A stretch of 64,000 nucleotides of DNA from Halobacteriales archaeon QS_4_69_34 (GCA_003021045.1 PXRN01000011.1:26754-90753); one strand, 5' to 3'. Counted from the stretch's first letter, positions 25,472-34,389 are shown. Program-made: numbers and translations. Notes: generated by a model not told the origin, from the letters alone.

Positions 25472-26575
25472 CTACCGCCCCTCCGCGTCCGACCCCGACA
25501 CCCCGTCCGCCGCCGAGCCGATGGGGCTCCCGGACCCGTCGCCCTCCCCGACGTTCCGCCGCAACTCGCCGGCCTCGTCCTCCCGTCCGCTGCTGTCCGT
25601 CCGTTCGTCGTCGATCCCGTTGCCGTGCCCGTTCGCGCCGGCGTCCTCGCGTCCGATCCCGTCGGTGTCCTCGGTTACCGGCCCCGTGATCGGTCGACGC
25701 TGGGCGACGGTCTCGATTCGCTCGATCCGGCCGTCGAGCACGTGGACGATCCGCTCGGCGTGCTCGGCGACGTGGCGCTCGTGGGTCACCATCAGGATCG
25801 TGTTACCGGCCCGGTGAAGCCGTTCGAACAGCGCCATGATCTCGATCCCGGTCTCGGCGTCGAGGTTGCCGGTGGGCTCGTCGGCCAGCAGCAGGTCGGG
25901 CTCGTTCGTCAGTGCCCGGGCGATGGCGACGCGCTGACGCTGACCGCCCGAGAGCTCGCTGGGCCGGTGGTCCGCCCGGTCGCCCAGTCCCACCCGCGTG
26001 AGCAGCTCGCGTGCCCGCTGCTCGCGCTCCCGGCGAGGACGGTCCCGAAAGACCAGCGGTAGGGCGACGTTCTCGGCGGCGGTGAGCCGGGGCATCAGGT
26101 TGAACGTCTGGAAGACGAAGCCCACCGACTCGGCGCGCAGCCGCGCCTTGCCGTCCGCCGACAGCGCCGCGACGTCCCGGCCGTCCACGACGACCGCCCC
26201 TGCCGTCGGCGTGTCGAGACAGCCCACGAGGTTCATCAGCGTGCTCTTGCCCGAGCCGCTCGGGCCCATGACGGCGGTGTAGGAGCCCCGCGGAGCCGTG
26301 AACGAGACGCCGTCGAGCGCGTGGACCGGCTCGCCGAGCCGGTAGGTCTTCCGGACGTCGACGAGCGAGACCGCCGGTGTGTCGTCGGCCGTCGCGCTAC
26401 CGACCCCCGTGTCGTCGGCCGTCGTGTCGCCGACACCCGCGTCGTCGCTCGCGCTCTCGCCGGCGTCCGCGCTCTCGGCCGCGGCGTCCGTGGAGTCGGG
26501 CGTCACATCGCCGTCGTCGGTCGTCCCCGGGTCGCTGGCGGTCACGTCATCAGCGTCGGCGTCGGGCGCGCTCAC
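25472..26575 (-). CDS. ABC transporter ATP-binding protein (MacB/LolD type)
   Basis: A 367-residue ATPase. After an acidic Asp/Ala/Thr-rich N-terminal tail (~75 residues) come the Walker A VMGPSGSGKSTLMNL, Q-loop FVFQTFNLMPRLTA, signature LSGGQRQRVAIARAL, Walker B LLLADEPTGNLD and switch His in MVTHERH, in the order and spacing of MacB/LolD ATPases. A second acidic tail follows the core. A Shine-Dalgarno GGAGGTG six bases upstream supports GTG at 26575 rather than the GTG at 26584. It forms a two-gene operon with the permease, the stop and next start being adjacent. It powers the permease from the cytoplasmic side. Confidence 0.92.
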   Translation of the reverse strand: MSAPDADADDVTASDPGTTDDGDVTPDSTDAAAESADAGESASDDAGVGDTTADDTGVGSATADDTPAVSLVDVRKTYRLGEPVHALDGVSFTAPRGSYTAVMGPSGSGKSTLMNLVGCLDTPTAGAVVVDGRDVAALSADGKARLRAESVGFVFQTFNLMPRLTAAENVALPLVFRDRPRREREQRARELLTRVGLGDRADHRPSELSGGQRQRVAIARALTNEPDLLLADEPTGNLDAETGIEIMALFERLHRAGNTILMVTHERHVAEHAERIVHVLDGRIERIETVAQRRPITGPVTEDTDGIGREDAGANGHGNGIDDERTDSSGREDEAGELRRNVGEGDGSGSPIGSAADGVSGSDAEGR

Positions 26576-26581
26576 GATGGG

Positions 26582-26588
26582 CACCTCC
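26582..26588 (-). promoter_or_regulatory. Shine-Dalgarno site deciding the ATPase start
   Basis: GGAGGTG on the minus strand, followed by six bases and GTG 26575. Shine-Dalgarno sites are uncommon for first genes in haloarchaea, so this one is informative. Confidence 0.6.
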
Positions 26589-26710
26589 GTCGATCCATGC
26601 TGGCAGTACGCCCTACAGCCGTATGTGGGTTGTCTCCCCGGCGGTCGGACGAGGGACGGCCGACCGGGACGACGGAAACGGCGGGGACGCCGACACGGCG
26701 CGACCCGTTC

Positions 26711-26893
26711 TCAGTGGTCCTCGTAGTCGGCGAGACAGGCCCCATCGCAGAAGTGGCGGTGTTCGGCCCGGCCGTCGTCGACCCACGTCAGCACCCGGTG
26801 AGTCGGGGAGTTGAGGATCGTCTCGCCACAGACGGCACACGCCGGCGCGGTCTCATCGGTGTCCTCGCCTACCGCCGAGGTGGGGTCGACCAT
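26711..26893 (-). CDS. Small zinc-binding protein (DUF7576-like)
   Basis: A 60-residue protein. CAVCGETI supplies a CxxC pair and HFCDGACLADYEDH a second Cys-x3-Cys pair plus His, so a single zinc ribbon is likely, separated by the strand-rich HRVLTWVDDGRAEHRH. Haloarchaea have many such one-domain zinc-finger proteins (MRR1 is a precedent for importance), mostly uncharacterised. ATG 26893 is favoured over the upstream in-frame start because a TATA box (GTTATATG, 26916-26923) lies at leaderless spacing. Confidence 0.75.
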   Translation of the reverse strand: MVDPTSAVGEDTDETAPACAVCGETILNSPTHRVLTWVDDGRAEHRHFCDGACLADYEDH

Positions 26894-26915
26894 CACTCGA
26901 TCGACGCGACGATCC

Positions 26916-26923
26916 CATATAAC
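26916..26923 (-). promoter_or_regulatory. TATA box of the small zinc protein gene
   Basis: Minus-strand GTTATATG, 23-30 bases before ATG 26893. Confidence 0.6.
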
Positions 26924-27076
26924 GGCCCGCAATCGCGTCAATTTCCGCCCGGCGATCGGTGCCCGCCATCCGATGCCCGGCGGTCGGCGCGATCGGCAGC
27001 CGGCACGCCCGACGGCCGACCGCCGAACGTCGGCTGTCGGGGCCGCGTGATCGGCGACGTTCGATGCCGACCCGGC

Positions 27077-27922
27077 CTACCCGGATCGCTCGTACTCGGG
27101 GTCGAACATCCGTGCGGACGTCGGCGCTGGATCGCCCTCGGTGAGATTGTACTGCGAGAAGTCGGAAACCCCCGCCTCGCGCAGGATCTCCTCGTCGTAG
27201 ACGGCGCGGCCGGTGAACGCCTCGGGATCGCGGCCTAAGAGTTCGAGCACGGTGTCGGAGACGATCTCCGGCGAGCGCCAGTCGTCCTCGGTCCCCATGC
27301 CGAAGTAGCGCGTCGCGCGCGTGTCGATGGCCGTCACCGGCCAGAAGGCGTTCGCGGCGATCCCGTCGCCCGCGAGCTCGTCGGCCAGTGAGAGCGTCAC
27401 GAACGTCATCCCCATCTTCGACCACGCGTAGGCGGCCTTGCCCGGCGCGCGATCGACCGTTACTGGGGGCGCGTTCGTCAGAACGTGCCCGCCGCCGATC
27501 TCCCGCAGGTGCGGGACGAACGCCCGGCTGGTGAGGTACGTACCGCGAACGTTGATTTCGGTCATCAGGTCGAAGCGGTTGGCGGGCATGTTCTCGACGT
27601 TCGCCAGCTGGATCGCGCTCGCGTTGTTGATGACGACGTCGACCTCGCCGAAGACGTCGATGGCCTCCTCGGCCGCCGCCGCGATCTGTTCGGCGTCGCG
27701 CAGGTTCAGCTGGATCGCGTGGGCGTCGACCCCGCGCTCCTCGCACTCCCGAGCCGTCTTGTGGATCGTCCCCTCGAGATCGCTGTCGGTGTCGTCGACG
27801 GTCTTGCCCGTCGAGACGACGTTACAGCCGTGTTCGGCGAGCGCGAGCGCGATGGCCTTGCCGATGCCCCTCGTGGTGCCGGTGACGAACGCGGTCCGTC
27901 CGTCGAGCGTGACGTCTCCCAT
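27077..27922 (-). CDS. Short-chain dehydrogenase (HSDL2-like) with Ala in place of catalytic Ser
   Basis: A 281-residue SDR. The cofactor site TAFVTGTTRGIGKAIALAL and the NNASAIQ motif are intact, and Y-x3-K is present (AYAWSKMGM). The closest type is the HSDL2-like branch, recognisable from the long acidic insert after the first strand and the PP after the catalytic Ser. Here, however, that stretch reads HVLTNAPPVTVD: Ala stands where the family has Ser (codon GCG, one change from TCG). Activity may be reduced or altered. NAD(P)-dependent alcohol/ketone chemistry is expected. It is followed on the same strand by nothing co-transcribed that is obvious. Confidence 0.85.
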   Translation of the reverse strand: MGDVTLDGRTAFVTGTTRGIGKAIALALAEHGCNVVSTGKTVDDTDSDLEGTIHKTARECEERGVDAHAIQLNLRDAEQIAAAAEEAIDVFGEVDVVINNASAIQLANVENMPANRFDLMTEINVRGTYLTSRAFVPHLREIGGGHVLTNAPPVTVDRAPGKAAYAWSKMGMTFVTLSLADELAGDGIAANAFWPVTAIDTRATRYFGMGTEDDWRSPEIVSDTVLELLGRDPEAFTGRAVYDEEILREAGVSDFSQYNLTEGDPAPTSARMFDPEYERSG

Positions 27923-27987
27923 GCTGTCGCCCAGTCGGTGCGGGGTGACATAATACTACCTCGCGTGCGATCGTCCCCGGGCGAGTG

Positions 27988-29220
27988 CTACCGATCGCGC
28001 GCCACCGTCTCGCCCGGGCCGGTGTGCGCGCCCGCCGAGAGCACCACCCCCGGCGCGAGGCTCGTCTGAATGCCCGTCTTCGCGCCGTCGCCGACGACGA
28101 CGCCGTACTTGCGTCGCCCGGTCGAGACGCGCTCGCCCTTTACCGTCTGTTCTACCGGCTCGTCGTCGTGGCGGAGGTTCGCCACCGTGGTTCCCGCGCC
28201 GAGATTGACCTCGCGGCCGAGCACGCTGTCGCCGACGTAGGAGAGATGCGGGACGTGCGTGCCGGCCATGACGACGCTGTTTTTGATCTCGACGGCGTGG
28301 CCCACCCTGCTGTCCTCGCCGAGCAGCGTCGCGCCCCGGACGTAGGCGTTCGGCCCGACGCGCGCGCCCGATCGCACGAGGGTCGGGCCCTCGATCACGA
28401 CGCCCGGCTCGATCACCGCACCCTCCTCGATCGCCACCGGACCGCGGAGCTCGGCGTCGTCGCTCACCTCGCCGCGAGTACTGGAAACGAGCCCGGCGAG
28501 CTTCCACTCGTTCGCTTCGAGCAGTTCCCACGGCCGGCCGACACCCATCCAGCGGTCGAGCTCGACGGGCGTCACCGCGTACTCGGCGAACACCCGCGCG
28601 AGCACGTCCGTGAGTTCGTACTCGCCGCGCTCGCTCTCCGCGACGTCGAGCCAGTCGCGCGCCTCGCCGGGCAGGACGCAGGCCCCGGCGCTGACGAGGT
28701 TCGTCTCCGGGGTCTCGGGCTTCTCGACCACGCCGACCGCACGCTCGTGTCCCCTTCCGCTCCCGCGACCGTCGCCACTTCCCGCGGCCTCGCCGCCCTC
28801 GACGGAGAGCACGCCGTAGTTCGAGGGGTGTTCCGCGCGGTAGGCGCTGATCGACGGCGCGCGCTCGAACAGGGTCTGGATGCTCGCCGCGTCGTAGAGG
28901 TCGTCGCCGTAGAGCACCGCGAACGGATCGCCGTCGAGCTGCTCGCGCGCACACCGGACGGCGTGTGCCGTTCCCAGTTGCTCGTCCTGCGTGGCGTAGA
29001 CGACAGGCGTCCCCCGGTACTCCTCGCCGAAGTGTTCGACCACCGCGTCGGCCTCGTAGCCGACGACGAAGACCAACCGATCCGCGTCGGCCGTGACGGC
29101 GGCGTCGGCGGTGTGGGCACACAGCGGCCGGTCGGCGACCGGGAGCATCGGCTTCGGCAGGGCGGCAGTGAGCGGTCGCATCCGGGTCCCTTCGCCGGCG
29201 GCGAGGATCACGGCCTGCAT
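27988..29220 (-). CDS. glmU: Bifunctional sugar-1-phosphate nucleotidyltransferase/acetyltransferase (GlmU-like)
   Basis: A 410-residue two-domain enzyme. Residues ~1-225 form a nucleotidyltransferase with the signature QAVILAAGEGTRMRPLTAALPKPMLPV and active-site Asp in VLYGDDLYD. Residues ~240-400 form a left-handed beta-helix of hexapeptide repeats (VIEPGVVIEGPTLVRSGARVGPNAYV..., LGAGTTVANLRHDDEPV, KTGIQTSLAPGVVLSAGA) with acetyltransferase-like residues. It supplies UDP-GlcNAc or a related nucleotide sugar for glycan synthesis. Length is typical for archaeal Glc-1-P/GlcNAc-1-P type enzymes. ATG 29220 begins directly with the signature; the upstream extension is basic. Sugar specificity is uncertain, since paralogues annotated graD or rmlA look similar. 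Confidence 0.85.
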   Translation of the reverse strand: MQAVILAAGEGTRMRPLTAALPKPMLPVADRPLCAHTADAAVTADADRLVFVVGYEADAVVEHFGEEYRGTPVVYATQDEQLGTAHAVRCAREQLDGDPFAVLYGDDLYDAASIQTLFERAPSISAYRAEHPSNYGVLSVEGGEAAGSGDGRGSGRGHERAVGVVEKPETPETNLVSAGACVLPGEARDWLDVAESERGEYELTDVLARVFAEYAVTPVELDRWMGVGRPWELLEANEWKLAGLVSSTRGEVSDDAELRGPVAIEEGAVIEPGVVIEGPTLVRSGARVGPNAYVRGATLLGEDSRVGHAVEIKNSVVMAGTHVPHLSYVGDSVLGREVNLGAGTTVANLRHDDEPVEQTVKGERVSTGRRKYGVVVGDGAKTGIQTSLAPGVVLSAGAHTGPGETVARDR

Positions 29221-29424
29221 GCGGGGCGGGACTCGGGCGCGACCGATAATCCTACCGCTCCGAAAGCCGCCGCTGTCTTTTTTCCTCGACCGTCTCTCCA
29301 CGCCCGACCTCACCGCCGCTGTTCAGCGAGCCACGGGCTCACCGATCGCGTCGTCGCTGTCGGCGACGAGGGTCTCGTCCGGCGCCGCCTTCGTCGAGCC
29401 CGGCGACGACCCGTGACGGACAGG

Positions 29425-29432
29425 TTGATATG
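29425..29432 (+). promoter_or_regulatory. TATA box of the MFS transporter gene
   Basis: TTGATATG, 23-30 bases before GTG 29455, supporting the GTG as start of a leaderless mRNA. Confidence 0.55.
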
Positions 29433-29454
29433 TGGATGCGCCGAGCGATCGTCA

Positions 29455-30705
29455 GTGACCGGTCACGGCAGCGCTGCGGGGTCGCCGGCGGGCGACGACC
29501 CGTCGAACCCGCGGGGTGTCCGCGCCCAGTGGGGACTCGTCGCCGGGGCGAGCCTCGTCTCGACCGCGCTCGGGGCCTACGAGATCGCGCCGGCGAGCGT
29601 GACGCCGCTCGTCCGGGAGTCGCTGAGCGTCGGGGCGACCGCCGCCGGACTCCTCGTGGGCGTCATGTTCGGCACGGCGGTGGTGGCGAGTCTCCCCGCG
29701 GGCGCGCTCCTCGACCGGACGAACTCCCGGAGCACGATGGCCGCCGCGGTCCTCGTGTTGTTCGTCGCGGGCGCGTGGGGCTGGGCGGCCGCCCGGAGCG
29801 GCGACTACCCCTCCCTCCTGGCCTCGCGGGTCGCGGGCGGGCTCGCCTACGTCGTGGTCTGGAACGCCGGGATCGACATCGTCAGTCGGGCGACGGGCGA
29901 CGCCCAGCGCGCGACCGCCGTCGGGGTCTTCACCGCCAGCGCGCCGGTCGGGTTCGCCCTCGGACAGGCCGGCGGCCCGGTCGTCGCCGGCTGGCTGGGC
30001 TGGCCTGCGGTCTTTCTCGCGTTCGACGGCCTCGCTGCCGTCGGCTTGCTCCTGTTCTGGCCGACGAGTCGCGGGCTCGGAGCCAGCAGCGAGAGTGCGC
30101 CGACGCTCGGCGAGTTCGGTGGCGTCCTCACGAACCGCGGTGTGTGGCTCGTCGGGGGCCTGGGCTTCGTCGGCTATGCCCTCTACCTGTTCGTCAACAG
30201 CTGGGGGCCCTCCTATCTCACCACCGAGATCGGCCTCTCGCTCGGGGCCAGCGGCGCGCTCGTGGCGCTCTTTCCCGCCGTGGGCGTCCTCGCGCGGGTG
30301 GGCAGCGGCGTCCTCTCCGACCGGCTGTTCGGGGGTCGGCGCAGGCCGGTCGCGCTCGGAGCCTTTCTCCTGGCCGCACCGCTGGTCGGGGGCGTCGCGC
30401 TCGTCCGGTCGATTGCCGTCCTCGTCGGAGCGCTGCTCGTCGCCGGGTTCGCCATCCAGCTCGTGCTCGGGCTCTCGTTTACCTACGTCGGAGAGCTGGT
30501 CTCGGTACGGGTCGCGGCGACCGCGGTGGCGTTCCAGACGAGCGTGGGCCTTGCGGGCGCGTTCGTCGCTCCCATCGTCGGCGGCGCGATCGTCGACGCC
30601 GCCGGCTACGCGGTCGCGTTCGGCCTCGCCGGCGGCCTCGCGGCGTTCGGGATCGCCCTCGCGTGGTGTGCGCCCGAACCTGCCGCCGCTCGGAAGGACC
30701 TGTGA
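29455..30705 (+). CDS. MFS transporter
   Basis: A 416-residue major facilitator with twelve hydrophobic segments. The loop 2-3 motif is visible as GALLDRTNSRSTM and the mirrored loop 8-9 motif as GVLSDRLFGGRRRPV, which separates the two six-helix bundles. The acidic N-terminal tail is cytoplasmic. The substrate cannot be inferred; NNP/CynX-like or sugar-phosphate carriers look similar. The GTG start is supported by TATA spacing, and upstream in-frame sequence overlaps the divergent glmU gene and reads as non-coding. Confidence 0.85.
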   Translation: MTGHGSAAGSPAGDDPSNPRGVRAQWGLVAGASLVSTALGAYEIAPASVTPLVRESLSVGATAAGLLVGVMFGTAVVASLPAGALLDRTNSRSTMAAAVLVLFVAGAWGWAAARSGDYPSLLASRVAGGLAYVVVWNAGIDIVSRATGDAQRATAVGVFTASAPVGFALGQAGGPVVAGWLGWPAVFLAFDGLAAVGLLLFWPTSRGLGASSESAPTLGEFGGVLTNRGVWLVGGLGFVGYALYLFVNSWGPSYLTTEIGLSLGASGALVALFPAVGVLARVGSGVLSDRLFGGRRRPVALGAFLLAAPLVGGVALVRSIAVLVGALLVAGFAIQLVLGLSFTYVGELVSVRVAATAVAFQTSVGLAGAFVAPIVGGAIVDAAGYAVAFGLAGGLAAFGIALAWCAPEPAAARKDL

Positions 30706-30935
30706 GTAGCGGCCGGACTCCACGAAGGGCGGGTGCGAACGCCCGCCGCCAAGCGAGTGCGGTGGTTCGTCGACGTGCCGACCGGACCGCCGAGGACGAC
30801 GCGCTGTACGGCGCGGCCACACAGCACGTCGCGGCCGAGCGGGTCGCCGACCTCGCTCGGTGACCGTCACCCCCCGACGCTCGACGCGAACCCGTCGACC
30901 GAAAGGCCGAGAGCGCTCGCGCCCGAGGCCCGCGC

Positions 30936-31659
30936 ATGGTCGTTCCCCTCGCGATGGAGTGGCGCGAGCTCCTGTTCGCCAGCTGGTCCGTCGATCCGGA
31001 CGTGATCGCGGCGCATCTGTCCGACACGCTGCCCGTCGATACCCACGACGGCGACGCGTGGCTTCTCAGTCGTTCCGTTCACGAACGCCGCCGTCCGCCC
31101 GCGCGGGGTGCCGGCGGCGCTCGGGGTCGACCTCCCGGAGCTCAACCTCCGCACCTACGTGACGGTCGACGGCACTCCGAGCGTGTACTTCTTCAGCCTC
31201 GACGCCGAGGCCGTCCTCGGGGTGCTCGGCGCGCGGCTGTTCCACCACCTTCCCTACTACTACGCCCGGATCGACCATCGTGCCGACAGTGGCGGCCGCC
31301 GCGTCGACGGCCACCGTGCCGATGGCCGCGTTCGCTTCGCAAGCCGGCGTCGCCACCCCGGCGCGCGGCCGGCCCGCTTCGTCGCCAGCTACGAGCCGGC
31401 GGGTCCACGACTCGACGCCGAGCCGGGATCGCTGGCGGCGTTTCTCACCGAGCGCTACCGCTTCTACACCGAAGCGCCCGACGGCACGGTCAGGTACGCT
31501 GCCGTCGAACACGACCGCTGGCCGCTGTACCCCGCGGACGCGACGATACGTGAGAACTCGCTCTTTACGGCCAACGGCTTCGCCGACCCGGCGGGCGAGC
31601 CGGTGTGTTACTACAGTCCCGCTCTCGACGTCACGGCCTCGCCGAGCCGGCGGCAGTAG
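30936..31659 (+). pseudogene. DUF2071 family protein, frameshifted near 31061
   Basis: From ATG 30936 the product opens as DUF2071 (VPLAMEWRELLFASWSVDPDV...LPVDTHDGDAWL) and then changes to arginine-rich sequence after TGGCTTCTCAGTCG. Removing one T restores SVVPFTNAAVRPRGVPAALG and the rest: LPELNLRTYVTVDGTPSVYF, FHHLPYYYARID, ERYRFYTEAPDGTVRYAAVE and the conserved C-terminal block PLYPADATIRENSLFTANGF. So a single-base insertion at about 31061-31066 breaks an otherwise full-length gene of ~240 codons. The downstream half could only be made from an internal start. The family's function is unknown; a sequencing error is possible. Confidence 0.8.
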
Positions 31660-31716
31660 GCCGGCTCGTCGCCCGGTCGGCACGAGACACTTGTGCGCCG
31701 GCATCGTGAACACTCC

Positions 31717-32358
31717 ATGCACCATCGCATCCCGAAGCAAAGCGGGGCCGCGTTCGCCGTCGACCGCGGCGCGACGTTCTCGGTGGCGACGCCCGAGGGA
31801 CGGCAGGTTGCCGACCTCGTCGCGTTCGTTCGTGGGAATCCGGCAGAACCCTTCTCGCAGGCGTACACGCGCGACCTGAACGGTCGGCTCCGGATCACGA
31901 CCGGCGATGCGCTCTATACCACGGCCGGCGAGCCGCTTTTGACCATTGTGGCCGACGACTGCGGCGTCCACGATATCTTGTTCGGCCCCTGCACCGAGTG
32001 GATGCTCACCGACCGCGCCCACGGGAGGGGCGTCCAGAACGAGCCCGGTGGCTGCCGGGAGAACCTCGCGCTCGCGCTCGATGCCATCGGCGTCGATCGA
32101 CCCGTCCCGGACACGATGAACGTCTTCCAGGAGTCGACGGTCACCGGGCAGACCTACTTCGACGTCCGCGAGAGCCCGGCCGAACCGGGCGATGCGGTGA
32201 CCTTCGAAGCTTCCCGGGGTGCGGTCGTCGCGGTCGCCGCCTGCTCGGCCAAGGGCGTCGCCAGCGGCCCCTCGCTCGGTCCCATCGACCTCCAGTTGCC
32301 CGACGGAACGGCCGTCCACGGGGCGTCGATCCACGAGGAGGGAGCGGCGGAACGCTGA
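31717..32358 (+). CDS. DUF1989 (urea carboxylase-associated type) protein
   Basis: A 213-residue beta-rich protein of the DUF1989 family: SGAAFAVDRGATFSVATPEGRQVADLVAFV, DALYTTAGEPLLTIVADDCGVHDILFGPCTEWML, CRENLALALDAIGVDRPVPDTMNVFQ and a C-terminal GPIDLQLPDG. His/Cys residues in CGVHD and GPCTEWM probably bind metal, as in ureidoglycolate-hydrolase-like and urea-carboxylase-associated relatives. Met at 31717 is chosen because MHHRIPKQSGAAF matches the usual start, while the extension to 31693 adds only a basic tail. It shares its direction with the neighbouring GNAT and YqcI genes, but spacing suggests separate transcripts. Confidence 0.85.
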   Translation: MHHRIPKQSGAAFAVDRGATFSVATPEGRQVADLVAFVRGNPAEPFSQAYTRDLNGRLRITTGDALYTTAGEPLLTIVADDCGVHDILFGPCTEWMLTDRAHGRGVQNEPGGCRENLALALDAIGVDRPVPDTMNVFQESTVTGQTYFDVRESPAEPGDAVTFEASRGAVVAVAACSAKGVASGPSLGPIDLQLPDGTAVHGASIHEEGAAER

Positions 32359-32514
32359 CCGGTCTCCTCCCCTCTCTTTTCGCCTCCCCGCCGGTGTCCG
32401 CTCGACGGCGTGATGCACAGCCACTCGACGACACGGTGCACGGCACGAGCGAACGCGAGCGACGGAACGGCACAGCCAAGACGGCGAATCGTCAATGGGG
32501 GGTGAGGGTAAGCG

Positions 32515-33051
32515 ATGGAAATCCGCCCGCTTCCCGCCGAAGAGGCCGCCGTCCGCCGCTTCGTCGAGGAGCTGTGGCTCCCCCATCACCGAGCTCTCGA
32601 AGCGATCGTCGACGCTCACGGACTCGCCGACGACGCCGACCTCCTCGACGTGGAGGTCGAGTTCCGGCTCGACCGCCTCGGGGCGGCGAGCCATCGGGCG
32701 TGGGTCGCCGTCGACGGCACCGACGACAAGCGCTCGCAGGCCGACGCCGAGCTCGCCGCCCTTGACGGGAATCTCGCCGGTTTCGTTGCGACCGACGTCG
32801 ACGAGTCGCCGCCCGTCTTCGACCGCCCGGACCGGCTCGTCGTCGGCGACGTCTACGTCCGCGAGCCCTACCGGGGGACGGGCCTCGCCCGCGACCTGAT
32901 CGACGTCGCCGCCGGACGGGCACGGGAGGTCGGCTGTGCGGAGCTCGCCCTCGACGTCGATGCCGACAACGAGCGCGCCATCGCCTTCTACGAGAAGCTC
33001 GGCTTCGAGACACGCCGGCGTCGGATGCGGGCCGCCGTGGACGAGTCCTGA
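32515..33051 (+). CDS. GNAT family N-acetyltransferase
   Basis: A 178-residue GNAT-fold acetyltransferase. The acetyl-CoA-binding motif A is VGDVYVREPYRGTGLARDLIDVAAGRARE (R/Q-x-x-G-x-G/A pattern: YRGTGLA). The C-terminal motif B is CAELALDVDADNERAIAFYEKLGFE. The N-terminal half is an acidic, variable substrate-binding part with an insert (DGTDDKRSQADAE). It transfers acetyl from acetyl-CoA to an unknown amine in the cytoplasm. Confidence 0.92.
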   Translation: MEIRPLPAEEAAVRRFVEELWLPHHRALEAIVDAHGLADDADLLDVEVEFRLDRLGAASHRAWVAVDGTDDKRSQADAELAALDGNLAGFVATDVDESPPVFDRPDRLVVGDVYVREPYRGTGLARDLIDVAAGRAREVGCAELALDVDADNERAIAFYEKLGFETRRRRMRAAVDES

Positions 33052-33126
33052 CGCTCCGGCGAGGACCGTCGAGAACGGGCGCACGCAGGCGGAACACACT
33101 CCCCGCCGGGCGACCGATGCCACCCC

Positions 33127-33885
33127 ATGAGGACCGACGGGACCGGGCTCTGGACGAAGCCGGCGCTCCGGGACGCCATCGACCGCGGCGAGCTGGCCGA
33201 CTGGAAGGCGACGCGCTATCGGGCCTTCCACCGGACGATGACCGACGGGGAGACGCCCTACCCGTGTTACTTCGCGGTCGAGGCCGAGGAGGAGGGCCGC
33301 TTCCGATACACGTTCCCCGGCCCGCCCGACGACACCGGGGCACGCTCGCGGCTCGCGGGCGCGCTCGAAGCCTATCTCGCCGACTACGAGTCGATCGATG
33401 GCCCCACGTCGCTCGTCGTGCTGTTCGAGCCCCCGGGCGAGCAGTCCGCCGGGAGCTACAAGCGCCAGTTCTGGGATGTGCTCGGCGCGCTCCAGGAACG
33501 GAACCCCGAGCCGTGGCCCGAGACGGTTCCGACCGATCCCGGCCACCCGAAGTGGCGCTACTGCTTTGCGGGCGAACCGCTCTTTTTGGTCGCCCGCGCG
33601 CCCTTCTACGAGGCGCGACGGAGCCGCTATACTCCACACGGCCTCGAGATCACCGTCCAGCCCGCGGGCGTCTTCGAGGGGCTCTCGGGCACGAGCGACG
33701 AGGGCCAGCGCGCGCGGAGCGCCATCCACGACCGTCTGCGCGAGTACGACGATCTCCCGCGCCATCCCGACTCGGGCGACTACGCCGACCCGCGCCGACG
33801 CGAGTGGCAGCAGTACATGCTCCCCGAGACCAACGCCGAGAGCGTCGTTCGCTGCCCGCTCCCGGAGCGATCGCGGAACCGATAG
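33127..33885 (+). CDS. YqcI/YcgG family protein
   Basis: A 252-residue protein of the YqcI/YcgG family, of unknown function. Recognisable blocks are FHRTMTDGETPYPCYFAVEAE, SLVVLFEPPGE, FWDVLGALQERNPEPWPE, WRYCFAGEPLFLVARAPFYE and TVQPAGVFEGLSG. The conserved Cys in YPCYFA and YCFAGEP and an Arg/Tyr-rich middle recall haem- or metal-binding relatives, but no role is established. The ATG at 33127 overlaps no neighbour and is the first Met of the conserved region. Confidence 0.85.
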   Translation: MRTDGTGLWTKPALRDAIDRGELADWKATRYRAFHRTMTDGETPYPCYFAVEAEEEGRFRYTFPGPPDDTGARSRLAGALEAYLADYESIDGPTSLVVLFEPPGEQSAGSYKRQFWDVLGALQERNPEPWPETVPTDPGHPKWRYCFAGEPLFLVARAPFYEARRSRYTPHGLEITVQPAGVFEGLSGTSDEGQRARSAIHDRLREYDDLPRHPDSGDYADPRRREWQQYMLPETNAESVVRCPLPERSRNR

Positions 33886-34179
33886 CCACACTCGGGGACG
33901 ACCGGGCGTCGGCACGCGGGTCCGCCAGCGGCCGGGGCGAGTGACTCCGAGCGGGCGAGCGGACCGAGCCCGCGAGCGTGCGGGCGGGACGATCGAGCGA
34001 AACGACGAGCGTACCGACGACAGGACGGTCGATTGCGGATGGCGGGTTCGAACTACGCCGCCGTCGATCGCGTCGTCCCGCGCCGTCCCCTTCGAAGCTC
34101 CATCTCCGACTACGTGCCCGCGGGGAGCGGGGAGCGCGGAGCGTGGAGATGGGGCTCCGCGCCGAGCGTTCACGGGAAG

Positions 34180-34254
34180 TAGCGGGAGGTAGATTTGAAC
34201 TACCGGTCTGCGGGTTATGAGCCCGCCGGAATCTCCTGGCTATCCCATCCCGCT
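34180..34254 (-). tRNA. Initiator tRNA-Met (CAT)
   Basis: A 75-base intronless cloverleaf on the minus strand. The acceptor stem AGCGGGA/TCCCGCT has the weak A1-T72 pair and an A discriminator. The anticodon stem GCGGG/CCCGC supplies the three G-C pairs of initiators around loop CTCATAA (anticodon CAT). The T-arm has loop TTCAAAT. The A1-T72 pair plus the GGG/CCC stem distinguish the initiator from elongator tRNA-Met. CCA is not encoded. Confidence 0.9.
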
Positions 34255-34277
34255 ACTCGTCCGTAGCCGAGTCCGGT

Positions 34278-34286
34278 GGTTAAGGG
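34278..34286 (-). promoter_or_regulatory. TATA box of initiator tRNA-Met
   Basis: Minus-strand CCCTTAACC, 24-32 bases upstream of the first tRNA base (34254). Confidence 0.5.
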
Positions 34287-34389
34287 TTGTGGATTCGACC
34301 ACCATCGAATCGCAGTACCGGACGGGGGTCTTTCGACGATCTCGTCGGCGCGGATCGACGAGTACGTCTCCCCGGCCCCCGACGGCCTC

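Noticed and set aside
27985..29454. Long plus-strand frame in front of the MFS gene
   Set aside because: It is antisense to the glmU-like gene and lacks hydrophobic or domain signals; the leaderless GTG at 29455 with TATA spacing is the better start.
30720..30863. Frame ending EDDALYGAATQHVAAERVADLAR before the DUF2071 gene
   Set aside because: The last ~25 residues look coding, but there is no start or recognisable domain, so it is at most a tiny remnant.
31066..34173. A 1035-codon minus-strand open frame
   Set aside because: Antisense to DUF2071, DUF1989, GNAT and YqcI genes whose conserved motifs are clear; GC-rich antisense frames stay open by chance.
34180..34254. Elongator tRNA-Met
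   Set aside because: The A1-T72 pair and GGG/CCC anticodon stem are initiator hallmarks.
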